DNA of 64,000 nt from Ottelia alismoides (Eukaryota > Streptophyta > Magnoliopsida > Alismatales > Hydrocharitaceae), in NCBI GenBank assembly GCA_037367405.1, contig JAZKJV010000684.1, positions 1,569,119 through 1,633,118 of the forward strand. The letters are read 5' to 3'. This document shows, piece after piece, positions 43,373 through 56,872 of the stretch. Below the pieces are notes generated by a model. That model saw only the letters and a program-made list of their open reading frames with translations, made no database searches and was not told where the DNA came from. The stretch's first letter is position 1; each line of letters begins with the position of its first letter. The position numbers were made by a program, and so were the translations under genes.

Positions 43373-44975
43373 TGAAAATCATATCATGCACACATAAGTT
43401 CATCAACATTTGAGTCCTTCATGAGCATTGTAGGTCTTTTCGTGATGTAACTTTCATTTTATCCAATTTTGCAGTTGAGTTCATCTAGTATTTTTAAAAT
43501 TATTTTTCTTGCATTTCCATGCGCGATTAAAGTCTCTGGTCAAAATTTGCACACATGGCATCACACCAATGGTCCTCATTACCACCTTACCTATTGGTCA
43601 ACCCATCAAACCTCTAGATCAACCTCTTTGTCCTCTAGCATCCTAGACCCATACCGTTGGATCAAATATGATCTAACTACCTGAATCACATCTGAATTCA
43701 CCATAGCCTCCCTCTTGTGCTTTACACATGACCACCCTCCGACCATTGGATCAAGCAGGATCCATCGACTACTGCACTTCATCCCCTACCTCTAGCGCAC
43801 CCCACCCCTCTGCAACCAATTGCTCCGACCACTGAACCCAACAACCATCTTCTCTGATCCCCCGTCACCTCTACCCGACTCCTTATCCTCTCTTCTCATA
43901 CAACCACCCAATCCTTTCTTCTTTGATCAACCTAATGGTCAGCGACGCCGACTCCCCACTCCGATCCATTTCCAACCTCTTCTTCCTCCTTAACTGTAAT
44001 CCCCTCTTCACAGTAGAGACCCAACTCACCATGACCTTAATCTCCAGACAAATCCTAATCTGTTCAACTACTTGATCGAAACCCAAAACCACCCTCATCC
44101 TCTTCCCTATTCATGATAGAAAAGCAACCATAAATCTCCTACAATCTCATCTCCAAACCCCATCGCCATTATCCTAAGATCTAATATCTAGAAAATTCCA
44201 CCAAACCTTATCTTAACCTTCTCCATCCGCCTGAAACATCCCTATGTCTGCAACATCTCCATGATGTCAAACCACAAACCCATGAATTAGAAACATCCCA
44301 ACCCATTCGAGAGACCCGAGAAACCCATCAATCCTAAAACCCTAGCCACATCTATCAGCACCATCCTTCAACGAACTCTGTCCCCTACGAACCCAAGTTG
44401 CATGCAACCAATACAATCCCATACCTTAAGACTCTCCTCTCTAAAAAACCTTTAACTCTTACTGTCATGGGGATCCACCATCTTCAACTTACAAAGAGCA
44501 AAAGGGAGAGCCAGATGGACAACAGTGGTGACAACACCCTGATCCATCTCCGACGAAAACTTCCCCTAGGCGAGATCCATGGACTCCCAACCTGTGACGC
44601 TGCTCGTCTAGCTGCAGAAATAGAAGCTTCTCGTTGCATGCTGCGGTGATTGAAGGTGAAGACCGAAGTCGAGATCCTCTTCTCCACATTTAGGTGACTA
44701 TCACCCTACATGTAACCACTCTCTTCTCTGCATCTTCTTCTTCTCCTTTGTGCTCTTCTCTATCTTCTTCATTTTCTCCGATCAACCGCTGATCCCCTCA
44801 CCCTTCGCCCCTCCTCTATTTCTCCTCTGTTTAGCCATATCCCCTCAAACTCTAGTAAACCATGTCATCGAAGACCTGCTCCTATTCCACCACGAAAGTA
44901 GTAGGAGCCCTACCCAACTTCCTCTATTGCGTATCACAAGTAGTCCAAGCCCTTGCGGTTTGAGCCAATCCTCTT
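43373..44975 (+). repeat. Tandem duplication in the E4 LTR, unit 2
   Basis: Same landmarks as unit 1 (TGCACACATAAGTTCATCAA, TTTTTAAAATTATTTTTCTTG, GGATCAAATATGAT, CCTTGCGGTTTGAG). Many substitutions and small indels separate the units, so the duplication is old. Confidence 0.85.
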
Positions 44976-46286
44976 TACAGGTGTAGGCAGAGTAGAGCAA
45001 CAACGACCATCGGACAACCATCTCTTCCTCGGGACTGTCAACCGCTTGACCTTCATCCTCTTGCTGAAGCCAAGGGCCTCCCTTATCGGAGGAGTCCATC
45101 AATCAAAGAAGAAAGGGGATCAACCCCAAGTGCTACATGTACCGTTGATTGTCATCCAACCCCTTGTACACAATGACTACAAAGAGCTCCAAACGTGCTA
45201 TCCGAAATTCTTGCCTCATATACCATTTAACACCCAGATAGCCACATGGAGGCTCGGACCCAAGCCATCATTTCACCACGCAACCTTGCTTTACGTGCTA
45301 GAGTCACATGCTCTTGGGAAATCGCACTGATGCCCCCACCATTCTCCAGAACTACAAGAAGACATAGTCATGTGCTTAACGCACACGCCTTTCGGGCAAA
45401 ATTCACCAACGCCCCTCCCACTAAAGCCCCTACCGTGGGGTAAATACATAAAAGCCCCCCTTTGGGTCTAAAAAATTGTGAATCAGCCCCTACAAAGGTC
45501 CACATTACAACATTTATATTTAATTTTATTTACATTTATGCCCTTAAGACTATTTCAATGATATCTTGAACATTTATGGTCTGATTTTGCGTTCTTATGT
45601 CATTTTGAAGTCTATTTCATTATTTGTCATTCAAAACATTTAATCATTCATTTTGAAACATATTTGAGCATCAATAAATTTAAGAAGTTCATTTGTCAAT
45701 TTTAAGTCCATATATGTCATGATATTAATTTTTACCGTTCAAAAGATTGTGAACAATTGGGTTATTTTTAGGGGAACAATTGGATATTAATTGATTAATT
45801 ATTTTTGAAAGGAAGGTTCATGGATTAAATTGAGTGGCTGCTTTATCTCTTGCACCATTTATCATTTCATATTCATTCATCATCATTTAAAAATCTCCCA
45901 AAATTGATTATTTATTCTCATACATTGCATATCGTTATTTTATCGCATAAAATATTTACAATAATTCATGCATTATATTTATTTCAATTACTACACCTCT
46001 TTTATTTAAAAATCATAAAAGTATACGAAAAATACTTTAAAAGATCCATAAAAATCCTTCTTTGAAAACCTAAACCTAGATTTCTTGAAAATCAATTCTA
46101 AACCCTCGTATTACCTCTTTGAGTTCGACCTGGAGACTTGCTCAAGTAAAATAAACAATTGACCACATCGAAATAATTTCCATATTATTTCTGGTGTGGT
46201 CATTTTTGATAGACTTTCTCTCTATCACTTGCTACAATTGAGATTAATTTCCCCAATTGAGAGTAGTGAAGAGCAAAGCTTTCAAG

Positions 46287-46305
46287 TAGCGCCATTGCCG
46301 GGGAG
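46287..46305 (+). other. Primer-binding site of E4
   Basis: TAGCGCCATTGCCGGGGAG, two substitutions from the Athila-type site, two bases after the LTR end. Confidence 0.85.
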
Positions 46306-47690
46306 GTACACAATTTATGATTGTTTTTATAGACAAGTTAGATTTTAAGTTTTCGACCCTCGAATATTCTGACCTCGATTTCCTTGTATATATTTTCTCT
46401 ATTTATTTTTCTTAGCATTTTCATTTATTTTAATTTATGTATACATTTTTGTGAATATCTTTGTAATAATTAATTTTCTTTTTCATGTGAGGGACCTTGT
46501 GGATTTGGAGCCGCTTTTTTGGGAGCTGATGCACTTCGAGGGGATCAGAGATATGCAATTCAGTGGATCGAGCCCGTTAAGTAGGCACTAAGAAGTATTT
46601 TTATTTTTGGGGAGAGAGAGAGAAATTTTATTTTATTAGGAATTTATTTTTAAAAATAATTTTTAATAACTATCTAATTTCCAATTATTCCCATTTGGGT
46701 TCTCATGTATGTACTTGGAATGGACACTCGACCGATCAGATACATATATTTTTGTGGTGATTGATAGATCTAGGATTGCACAACGACTATTAGAGCTAAT
46801 AAGTCTATTTATTGCACTTATAGGCCTAGAATCACACTTTATAATTAATAGGCATATTATATATTTTACTTAGCTGAAAATTAACTTGTTTTTCACTCGC
46901 CAATATAATAGTCTAGGAGCGATATTTTGGTGCATGCATATAGTCTAAATTTCAATTCTATTTAGCATATTGCACGGAGGTTGCGAGGATGACTGTAAGT
47001 ATTTCCACTTGAGCACACATCATTATTTTATTGACTTGTTCAACTTTTCTGATTCCTCTCTTCGTTTTTTCTCACACAGGATTAAAGGAAATAGGGACTG
47101 TTTGGTAGACGTGCTTGGTTCTGGACTTCAAAGCAAGTGATCACTTAATAAAATTGGGATTGCTAAATACTATTGATCAATTAAACTGGATAACAACTAA
47201 TATCATTGCCTTGTGGGAGAGTAAATCGATCATGTACGCGATCATTTCTCCAGATTATGAGTGGGTGAGGACGTAGGTTTAGAACTCAAAATCCTGGACA
47301 TGCACCCTAAGTCTACAGATCTGACTCTTGTGGGTTTGGTAGCTGCAAGCGTTCACCGCCTACCATAGAGAGACGTTTTGGGTGTGCAAGTCTACTATTT
47401 CCTTGGTGTGATATAACCCAGTAGCCCAGCCAGATCACTCTATGTATAGTAGAACCACATATTGACATTAGGGAGGCACACCTGTGTGTAACATATTCAA
47501 AGATTGGTTTGTCACCTAACTTAAAATTGAAAAAATATCTGGTCGGACCTTTGTACCCTTCATTATGTTAAGTTGGTAAACATGGAGTTAATTGTGCACT
47601 GCAAAGACTGCATATTACACGCCTTCATGGGGCTCTCTCGGCTCTTGTCTTGAATATCATGTTCCAACTCTTTCCTCTTGAAATCAAAAG
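46306..47690 (+). other. E4 untranslated leader with intron-like segment
   Basis: GTAAGT at 46995-47000 follows GCGAGGATGACT, almost the same context as E1. A polypyrimidine tract and CTCACACAG at 47071-47079 close an 85-bp intron-like segment. After it, GGAAATAGGGACTG and AGTGATCACTTAAT match E1 at 4966-5030. A GA run lies at 46613-46624. No gene seen. Confidence 0.6.
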
Positions 47691-47761
47691 ATGGAAATTT
47701 GGAACGATTTTAATTTAGACTCTGTGAACAGTTCACTGAATGCCCCAAACTTCATGTTTTT

Positions 47762-49080
47762 ATGGTTTTGCGATGGCTCTCTTCAGAGATTCCCCCCCAT
47801 TTATTCCTAGATGACCCTCTTATGGGAAACATAACTCATCCGCTGATGTTAGCGTATGGCCAGACCCAGACCAATCCCCTATTCTTCTCTATACCAAGAG
47901 TGATCCTCTCCTTGGCGCCTCTAGACCATTTTCTTTGTCAAGAGATTACAATAATCCACTTTTCATTGGCAGTGAGGAATAAGAAGCAGAGATGTCATCC
48001 AAAAGACAACCATCAGAATACGATGACCAGAATGATCCCATTCAACAAATATTGGCTAGGCTCGCACTGATAAAACAATTGAACCAAACCCTTAGAGATG
48101 AGGTGAACAGTCTGAGAGCCATATGAACGAGAAGATGATTCGATGAGAGATGCATACAACCAATAGAGAACCAGATACAAAGCTGGATTAGGCCAGCAAC
48201 ACCTCAAGAAGCATATGACTCGAAGCCTTATTTCTTGGCATTACTCCTCAAATTCAATGGGAATGAGATAGAAGAACCGTTTACATTCCAGTAAGAGTTC
48301 GAAATGATCTGTGATGATTGGAGTAAAACTTAGATCGTTCAGGATTATATCTGATTGCATGCGATCCCCTTTTCCTTGGTAGACAAGGTATCATATTGGT
48401 TGAAGAATCTAGGGGTGGTAGTGACCACATGGAATCAGTTCAAAGACCTATTTTTGAAGAAATTTTATCCTCTGAACCGAACCGATTAGACGAGAGCCCA
48501 GATCACGATCTCCACATAGTACTCTGATGAACCCTTCCATGAGGCATGCGAGAGATTCAAGGACCTGTTACAGAAATGTCCCTTTCATGAAGTAACCAAG
48601 CATGTTCTAGTACTGAATTTATTTGGCAGTCTCATCCTTGAGATGCAGGGGTTAGTGAGTGCTTCTTGTTGAGGAAGTTACCTGAACAAGAATGCTGATA
48701 TCATCTGGAAGATCTTCAGACAGATGGCAGACACTGGTCGCTCATATACTATGAGCATAGCCTATCATCAGGCCCCTCTTGCCCAAGCACTAATTGAGAT
48801 GGGAAAGAGGACCATGATAGAGGGAGCAGAGGATCTTATTCCAAATATGGAGATTCTATTTGATAAGCTGACCTCAATGGTACATATGGGCAAGAAAGTC
48901 AATGAACTCCACAAGCTCATCAAATTAAAACATCTCGTAAAATTGTCGAAACAAGTAGAAGAACTAAACGAAAGGGTAGCTCGATTGAGGTTGTATGCGC
49001 CTTCTACACCTCCTATTTATATGCATCGAATCCACCACATTGAGGAGCATCCGATTCAGGGGCTATATAGCAGTTAGAAG
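47762..49080 (+). pseudogene. gag: E4 gag, decayed
   Basis: Near 48009 a reading gives SEYDDQNDPIQQILARLA, matching the E1 gag segment around 5860-5920. From 48232, LKFNGNEIEEPFTFQ matches the E1 FHG block. The frame 48724-49077 (117 codons) matches E1 6563-6859 with EDLIPNMEILFDKL. Stops and at least one shift lie between. Beyond 49080 a Pro/Gln-rich low-complexity tail is broken into short frames to about 49860. Confidence 0.75.
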
Positions 49081-50039
49081 CAATATCATGTCTGATCTTA
49101 TCAGCGACCAAACCACCAACTGAGGTAGCCTATGAAGAGTCTCCACATGTGTGGGAGATCAATGGAGTATGGTACTCCACTGATCCCACCAACTCCGCTC
49201 CCACGCAACATCAGTATCGTTCAACCCCTATCTACTAGCAGCTACAATAAAGGCATCAATACCAACTATGCCATTAGGGCCCAACAGCAACTCACCATCC
49301 ATATCGTCAGCCACAACTAAATTTCCAGTAGTAGAGCAACCAGCAGGGACCATCACATGGTTATCAGTACTAGCAGATTCCCTAGAGGCAAGAGACTAGA
49401 CCATCTAATGCGAGCACCTTGGATCTCCAGCTGATTTTCGATTAACTCCAGATGGTCACCAATGAGATGCATGACATGAGGGTTGATGCCAATCAGGTGT
49501 CACGTTGGTAGGACGAGCACTCTGCACCGAATACCTCTCTCCCGCCCAGGTTTATGTCAATCCCAATAACCTGAACCATCCACCCAACATAAACCTAAGG
49601 ATAAAGTATACATTATAGAACATTCATTTTATGGATGTGAGATATTTTTGCATGATGATACTCATCATATCTCTCTTAGGAATGGAAGGACCATGCAAAC
49701 ACCTGATCAGTCTAAGGAGCAAGAAGAGGAGGAATCCCAACATCTCCCTGAGAAGCACTCAAAAAAGGAGGAGAATCGCCAGCATTCCAACAGTAGGAGG
49801 AGCAACCATTAGTCAGGACATGAGTATGTTAGAGATGAGGTATTCACACATCGAGGAGTAGCTACGACACCATTAGAGTCCCCACATATTACTTATGAAC
49901 ACCATGTTAGTCCTATACAGTTTAGAGTCCAATTTATAAACATTTTTCTGATTTAAACAAAATTAGCAAATCGCATGATTCTGATTCTTACATGTCTCTT
50001 CCATATCCTTCAACCCTCATGCTCTAAAATGGGGGAGGA

Positions 50040-50660
50040 AGAAAAATCCAAAAATTCAGAAAGATGATTCTGAGATGGCACAAGTTTGCAATGAATATGT
50101 TAAAGTTGAGATGCTATTTGATGAGTTTATGGATTTTACACATGTTACGAAGAAGTACCTAAAAGCAAAATGTACACCTACAAGGTCAAGCATGAAGAAA
50201 AATATAAGAGCATAAAACATGTGTTATCCATAGCAATGACTTGTGCCATCTACAATGAGATCTGGAGGAAGAAACGGAATGTGGGTGCTCATTATGTGAC
50301 GAGTCAGATATCTGGCACTATGTTTACACACACTCTACTAGACAACGGATCCTCAATTAATCATTTATACTCTGCACTGATCGAGAGATTTTACCTAAGT
50401 CCTCTTAAGATATCATGGGCATACCTCAAGTTCGATGATCGATCTATAAAAAAACCTAAAGGTGTATTGAGGAACGTTGTCGTATCGGTCGAGGGATGGG
50501 ACTACAAGGTTTAATTCTCCATTCTAGACATGGAAGTCCCTTGACACTAGAAGGATTCTCAGATAATCCTAGTTTGCCCCTTTTTGAGGACAATCGGGGT
50601 AGTGTTCAATTACAGTGATGGGAAGATATAGTTCCATGCTTACAGAGATGAAATAGAGTT
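50040..50660 (+). pseudogene. E4 aspartic protease
   Basis: The open frame 50170-50514 holds VGAHYVTSQI and TLLDNGSSINHL, the catalytic Asp loop intact. Further on KKPKG matches E1. The second half continues after a stop near 50512 with a degenerate ILDME-type block. It would process the polyprotein. Confidence 0.83.
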
Positions 50661-51079
50661 GGAAATGAAACAGACAGAGACCTGATTTTAAGAGAAGCAC
50701 TGAGTACTTCATATAAGAAGCAGAATGTGATCAGATGGACATCATAGGGCCATGGAGACAGAACCCAACCGATGCAGATGAGTTCTCTCACCCAAGTAGG
50801 ACAATGAATTTGATATAGGATGCGAGCTTTTCAGAGATCCTCTTCAATGCACAAGTACAGATACATATCCCTACACCTCGATGACCCATAGGCTGATCTA
50901 GGCATGTCCATCCTATTCCCAACGGGACAATCGAAGGGAGAGGATGATGAGTCAGACATGGTGATTACCGATTTCCTTGCGATCTTTTACGATATGACTT
51001 CTGTTCAACATACACAGCTGGTGGCATTAACAATAGAGGCAGATTCAACATCGTCAACACATAGCCAGATGTAGTTGAA

Positions 51080-52180
51080 CCAGACATTCCTGATGATCAT
51101 AACTTACCCGAGCTGAAACACCTACCACCAACCCTCAACTATGCCTTCCTTGCAGGTCCTAAAGAGAAATATCCAATCATCATATATTCATGATTAATCG
51201 AGGAGCAATAATCTCGCTTGTTAGAGATCTTGTAAAAAAAACTGCAAGGCAATAGGCTGGAGCATTTTTGATCTTCAGAGGATAAATCCCACTCTATGTT
51301 CACACCATATCTACTTGAAGGATGATGTGAAAGCCTCTTGTGAGTTTTAGTGTAGGCTGAATACAAACTTGCGAGAGGTTGTGAAGAAGGAGATAAAGAA
51401 ATGTAGTGACATGGGTGTTATTTATCCCATCTCCGATTCCAAGTGGGTGGTACCACTTCATTTTGTCCCGAAGAAGTCGAGCATTCAGATTGTCACCAAA
51501 TAGGACGGAGAGGAAATTGTGAAGCAAGTACCCACGTCATGGTATGTCTGTGGATTACATGTGCCTAAATGTTGCAATGAAGAAGGATCACTTTCCCCTT
51601 CCATTCACTGATCGGATCCCAAAGAAACTAACAAGGAAAGAATTCTTCTGCTTCTTAGATGGGTACTCGTGCTACAATCAAGTAGACATAACTTATGGGG
51701 ACAAGGAGAAAACAACCTTCACATGCCCTTTCAAAATGTATGCATTCAGACGCATGCCTTCAAGTTATGCAATGCCCCAGTAACATTCCAAAGGTGCATA
51801 ATCACGGTCTTTATCAAGATGGTGGGTAACTACATGGAAGTCTTCATGGATGACTTCTCGATCTATGGAGATTATTTTATTCTATGTATAAAGCATCTTG
51901 ATCGAGTCATGCAGAGGTGTTGTGAGGTAAATATGGTACTCTCCCGTGAAAAAAGTCAATTCATGGTGCATGAGGGTATTCTGTTGGGACACACCATCTT
52001 CAAGAAGGGAATAGAGGTTGACCCTGTCAAGGTGGACATGATTAGAAAACTCCAACAACTAACTAACATAAAATAGTTACGGTCATTCTTAAGGCATGTT
52101 GGATTTTATCAAAGATTTATTAAGGACTTTTCAAAGATCTCCCAACCGTTAACTGAGCTCCTAAGCAAAGACACAGAGTT
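51080..52180 (+). pseudogene. E4 reverse transcriptase
   Basis: Starts with an LPELK block near 51103 and a KWVVPLHFVPKKSS-type block near 51440. Then the frame 51544-51783 holds HFPLPFTDRIP and FFCFLDGYSCYNQVD. A shift leads into 51669-52076 with the catalytic FMDDFSIYG (FMDD at 51843-51854) and GIEVDPVKVDMI. A stop at 52074 follows, then the SFLRHVGFYQRFI block. Several breaks; the palm Asp pair is intact. Confidence 0.87.
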
Positions 52181-52184
52181 TGTT

Positions 52185-52482
52185 GTGAATCACAAGTATC
52201 TTGAATCCTTCAAGCTTTTGAAGGAGAGAATTATGGACGCTTCAATCCTACATACCCCAGATTGGTCTCTTCCCTTTGAGTTCATGACATATGCTTATGA
52301 TTTTGTTGTAGGAGTCGTGTTGGGACAAAGAAGGGGAGGAGTCCCATTCGCTGTCCATTATACAAGCAAGGCTCTGGATCCTGCTTAGCGTAACTATACA
52401 GGTACTGCGGAGGAAATGCTTGTTGTGGTATTTGCCTTAAATAAATTCAGATCACATCTCATAGGATCAAAAGTGACTGTCT
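52185..52482 (+). pseudogene. E4 RNase H, truncated
   Basis: The frame 52185-52388 and its continuation after a stop at 52386 show FVVGVVLGQRRGG, HYTSKALDPA, EEMLVVVFALNKFRSHLIGSKVTV. The next residues, where the conserved TDH Asp should be, are replaced by unrelated DNA at about 52483. The usual first Asp (DAS) is also altered to YAYD. This marks the truncation point of E4. Confidence 0.82.
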
Positions 52483-53382
52483 GAAGGCAAGTTGTTAGGC
52501 CTCACACATCACAGAAGCTTGAAAATCACATCATATATGATCATGGTCAACTAGTTATACTAGTTGGCATGGCATCGAAAAAACAAAATTTTAAGATGAA
52601 ACCACATGTCACAGAAACCTTTCACATACCATTTCATCATGATCACATGAGTTTAGGCTTACCTATTGAAGCATAACTGTTATTCTCAAAGCTTCTAAAC
52701 CAACAAGTCTCCTTACTCAAGTCCGATACGACAAGAGTGTACTTGCGGGCATGATAATGAGTCACATACTTCCCGCAATCCCGAGCGATAATCCAAGCAA
52801 GAAACCTCTTGATTTCGTCTCATAAAATCATTTGTATTCTTCACGAGCACGATGAATGGAAGAGAATGGAGTTCCTCGAGCAACCGATCCAGCAGCATGA
52901 TGGCAGCACAACACCGATCGCGATCTCAAGCAACCTTGGTCAAGAGGACGACCTAGGGTTATGGAGAGAGTGATTGGACGTGTGGAGAGAAAGAATTTAA
53001 TTTATGTAAAAATTGCATGTAATTTGTATATAAAGAGGGCTAGGGCTCCATTTCATCATCTTTATTCTTTCGTTTTGGCCTTTAAACCCTAGCTAAATGC
53101 ATGTTAATATCATTATTTTTCATTAATTAACATTCATTATTTATTGCATAAATAATGTATAAAATGTTTTAGTTAATGCCAAAATAAAATAATAAATAAA
53201 AGAAAAGAAAAAGAAATGAAATATCAAAGGTATTTTATGACCCTAAACCTCGAGACCAAGTAAAGAATCGATTTGGTCAACAAGGAATAAAGTCGGGGGA
53301 GATAATGGACAAAAACACAATAAAGCCCTAATTATTTATTCTTCAATAAATCAGTTTTGGGATGTATTTTATTCTTTATTAT
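52483..53382. other. Unassigned 0.9 kb with LTR-like promoter
   Basis: Not similar to the Athila-type LTRs here. TATATAAA at 53027-53034 with a GC-rich upstream part suggests a + strand promoter. On the - strand the same DNA reads like the exon-rich part of an LTR (GCTTCAATAGGTAAG near 52660). An AAACCTCGAGACCAAGTAAAG block near 53246 recalls an LTR tail. Ends and family are unknown. Confidence 0.35.
53027..53034 (+). promoter_or_regulatory. Possible TATA box
   Basis: TATATAAA followed by GAGGGCTAGGGCTCC; isolated from any identifiable gene. Confidence 0.35.
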
Positions 53383-56300
53383 TGATACATCAAGTCAATA
53401 AATTTTGAACATGAGAGTTGTAGATAAAAATACAAAGAACAATACAAAATTGATTTCACACAAAAGTAGTAATCATTGTTCATTCTACACTTAGAATCAA
53501 ATCCCAAAACCCAAACTTCACAGACCTGTAGCTTCTCCATATGAACTCAAAAATATTAAAATCACCTTTAATTGTTTATAACTTTTAATTTTTAAATAGC
53601 TATTTAATGAAGGTGATTTCATTTAAATTGGAGTTAAGATGCAAAAGTTAGATTTGGACCCCTATTGTATAATATACCTGAATAAAATATTCATTTTATT
53701 TATTATTTATATTTTTCAAAATTTTATATTTGTATAAAGTTTTAAATATCATTTACTGTATATGTAAATATTCATAATATAATAAAACCATAAAAATATA
53801 TAAAATAAAAAATAAAAATACATAGATGAATATACAATACATATACCTATATAATTTATACCTATATTTATTTTAGTGCACATATAACCTCTGAAAAATA
53901 AAATAAAAGTATATTCACATGTATTTAAATAATATAAAAATATATCAATTATGTACATGAAATAATAAATTCTAAAATTTAAAATAAAAATAAAATGACC
54001 AATATACATGAAAACATACCTATAATTTACATGTAAATATTACCTTTTAATAAACCATCTCGAAAAAATTAAATACACATAAAATAAGAAACATTTATCA
54101 TGTTTTCAACAAAAAATAATAAAAATAGCTTATTATTTTTTATCTATTTAAGAAAGTAACCAAACCCTAATTGACGTAGGTCAACTACCCCCTCTCTCTT
54201 TCAGGCATGTCAGACCTGTCAACCACTCGTCTTCTCCTTTTTTTATCGACCAACCTATCACCCTAATCAACTTAATTTCACAGGCAACCCTGCTGTCGAT
54301 CATTCCTAATACATGCTTAATCCTAAAATATTTTGTAAATTCCATCGATTCTCCAGAAATCACTAGTCAATAAGGACCCTCATCTCTGTTTATAAACTCT
54401 CCTCGCCTCCCAACTCCGATTGATCATTCCTCAAAACCTGACCCCTTCGCCTTATGTATATGCTTCCGGTGACAGATAGAGCATCCCCCAAGGTTGAGGC
54501 GACACTAGGAGGAGAGGAGACAATCCAAGGTGGAACTTCGGTGACACCTCTGCTCCTTGGTGAGAACCAGGTCTGAGCGGTGCATTTTACCCATTCTTAG
54601 GTAGAGTTAGTTTTATCCTTTTGATTCTTGCATTTAGTTTCATAATTAGATAGTTAGTTTTCTAAAATCTCAAGATTTCGATCACTGGAGCTCCCATCTC
54701 CAGATCTATTCTGCCCTACTTCCGACCGTAACCATCCCCCCTGATACCTCATATCTTTACTTGATGTGTTCTTCACTTCCTGCACCTACCTGCACCCTTT
54801 GATCTTGAACAGATCAGAGGATCATGACTCCCCCTCCGCTGTATGCCGGAGCCACCTCCATTTCACCCATTTACCATGCTCTTTATCTTCAATCCGGGTC
54901 AAGGAGGATCACCTCATGCCATGCTTTGTATTGAACAAGTCACCATGTCAGTAGAAGGCCCTGGAGCAAAGAATCGATGCCCATTAGAATTCCCAGGTTG
55001 CCTGAGCAAGAAGAACCCCCAGATCCCTAGCGTTGGGATATGGACATCACTAACCGGTACCAGCATGCACGAAAGAGCTCGGAACCTGGGCTTGTCGTAG
55101 AAGCAGATCATTGAAGAAGCTTGGAGTATTTTAAGATCAAAGTCCAACATGGATGTGTTCTTCTCGTTCTTCCATACAATCCCTCCGCCATCCAATCAAG
55201 GAACACTGCCGAGTCTAATTTGGACCATCCGATCCACAACGAATTGATGTAGGCGTCAACCACACGATCTGTTTAAGTTCTCCAACGTGGCGAGCTCCTG
55301 GCCGTTCCATTCTACCAATTGAAGGATTAAATTACATCGTACCCCTTTATTTTATTTTATTTCATTTTTAGACATGTAAATAATTTTCGTAGTTGTAAAA
55401 ATATTGTAATGAACGCAAAAGGCCCCCATGCTTTTGGTAATTTGAATTCTGGTTCGTGCCAGCTCACCTCACATGGGCAGCCACGTGAGGTGGGCGGTTT
55501 GCAAGGGTACACCCACTATTTTTTTGTAAATAGTAAATTAGTCTATAAAATTTAAATTTTAGAGTTAAACTTTCAGGAAATTTGTATGTAAATATATACC
55601 TTATAATTTTATTGTAAATATGCAATAGCAAGTTTAAAGATTTTTTCGCGTATGTTTTCTATTTTCTAAAAAAATCATCTGTGCTTCAAAAATTGTCAAA
55701 AAATAGGATAACGTACTTGCATGCATGCTCTTTCAGATTGTATTTTTTGTAGTTTATGCACTTTGCCTATTTATTAAAATTCAAAAAGAGCACATTTTGC
55801 ACATGCTTGACTTAGAAAATACCTAAAAATTATAAAACATTTTTTAAAAAATTCCCAAGAATATATTTGGTTTATTATTGTATTTTGTACCTCCGGATAA
55901 AAAATTCCTAAAAATAGAAAACGTAAACAACTAAAAACTAAAATCCCCAAAATGCTTATAAAAATTTTAAAAAATCTTTTGAAAATCCAAAAAATATTTA
56001 TTTCTATCTCTGAATTTTCTTTATATCACATATTATCTATTAAAATAGTTTTGGAAAATTTTGAATTTATTTATATTTTTAAATTCCAAAACAATTCGAC
56101 CTAATTATTTAATCCATGTTTTGGGATATTTTGGACTTTAAAAATACCTAAAAATTAGCAAAAACATGTATAAAAGCACAAAAAACATTAGAACATATAA
56201 AAATACAAAATAAGTTTATTTACCGAATTTGGATTATTTTTAGCTATATTTATAATTATACCACTCTACATTGTATTATATATCGATATATAGTATCATT

Positions 56301-56852
56301 ATTACTAATTATTATAGATACCTTATAAATATTTTAAAAATCTTAAAAAAGGTTAAAGGACCGTACTTAATAATATTTTCTAGTTTTTTATATTAAATAT
56401 ATTATATATATTACTTGTACTATACATATTACTTATATATAGTTGTATATACCTTTATTAATATTATGAAAAATATAAAAAATATGAAAAACCTAAAAGA
56501 AAAAAATTATAAAATTTAAAATAAAAACATAAAAGTCCACAGAAAATTTGTAAAATTAAAAACCGATACAAAACACAATAAAAAGATAAGAGAAAGGACA
56601 GATTTTGCACATCATTGCACAATCTATCATGTTTGCTTCCTATGTTCGATACTCTACACATGCTGACACCCATACACATTTTGTAGAGTTATAATAGAGT
56701 TTAAGTCCACATTTATTTTTCTTTCCATTGCTATATTCATTCGTGGGTTTATTGTTGTATGAATACGAGGTTTCTTGTGGGTTGCCTCAGTGATACTATC
56801 TTCACTTCTTTGTGAGGATATTTTTAGACTTGCATGAAATCCCTGTTCAACA
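53383..56852 (+). repeat. E5: Athila-type 5' LTR
   Basis: Ends just before a PBS at 56855. The U3 (53390-53750) is colinear with the start of the - strand solo LTR at 63386-63000: a CTTCTCCATnTGAACTC block, then AATGAAGGTG, then GATGCAAA, then a TTGTA-AAT-TACCT block. It may open at TGATACATCA (53383), a short palindrome, giving 3.5 kb, the same as the solo LTR. A GC-rich block lies at 54180-55330 and an AT-rich tail follows. The start is tentative. Confidence 0.65.
54391..54396 (+). promoter_or_regulatory. Possible TATA box of the E5 LTR
   Basis: TATAAA in TTTATAAACTCTCCTCGCC, at the start of the GC-rich block. Confidence 0.45.
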
Positions 56853-56854
56853 AA

Positions 56855-56872
56855 TGGTGTTGTTACTGGGGA
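56855..56872 (+). other. Primer-binding site of E5
   Basis: TGGTGTTGTTACTGGGGA, a mutated Athila-type site (three substitutions), following an LTR-like tail. Confidence 0.75.

Larger units (their letters stand above)
40914..46284 (+). repeat. 5' LTR of E4 with an internal tandem duplication
   Basis: Opens with TGATGAATA...GATTCATCA and ends TTTCA two bases before the PBS. It follows the E1 LTR pattern: AT-rich U3 (to about 41880), GC-rich block, AT-rich tail with CGACCTGGAGACTTG near 46128. The 5371-bp length is explained by two copies of a 1.6-kb segment (41753-43372 and 43373-44975). Open frames in the GC-rich block are not credible genes. Confidence 0.85.
40914..52482 (+). mobile_element. 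E4: Athila-type element, truncated in RNase H
   Basis: A 5.4-kb 5' LTR, PBS, leader, gag, protease, RT and the start of RNase H in order, then an abrupt end at about 52482. Integrase, 3' region and 3' LTR are absent. Protein motifs resemble E1 but differ at many positions, so it is another family of the same lineage. Confidence 0.87.
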
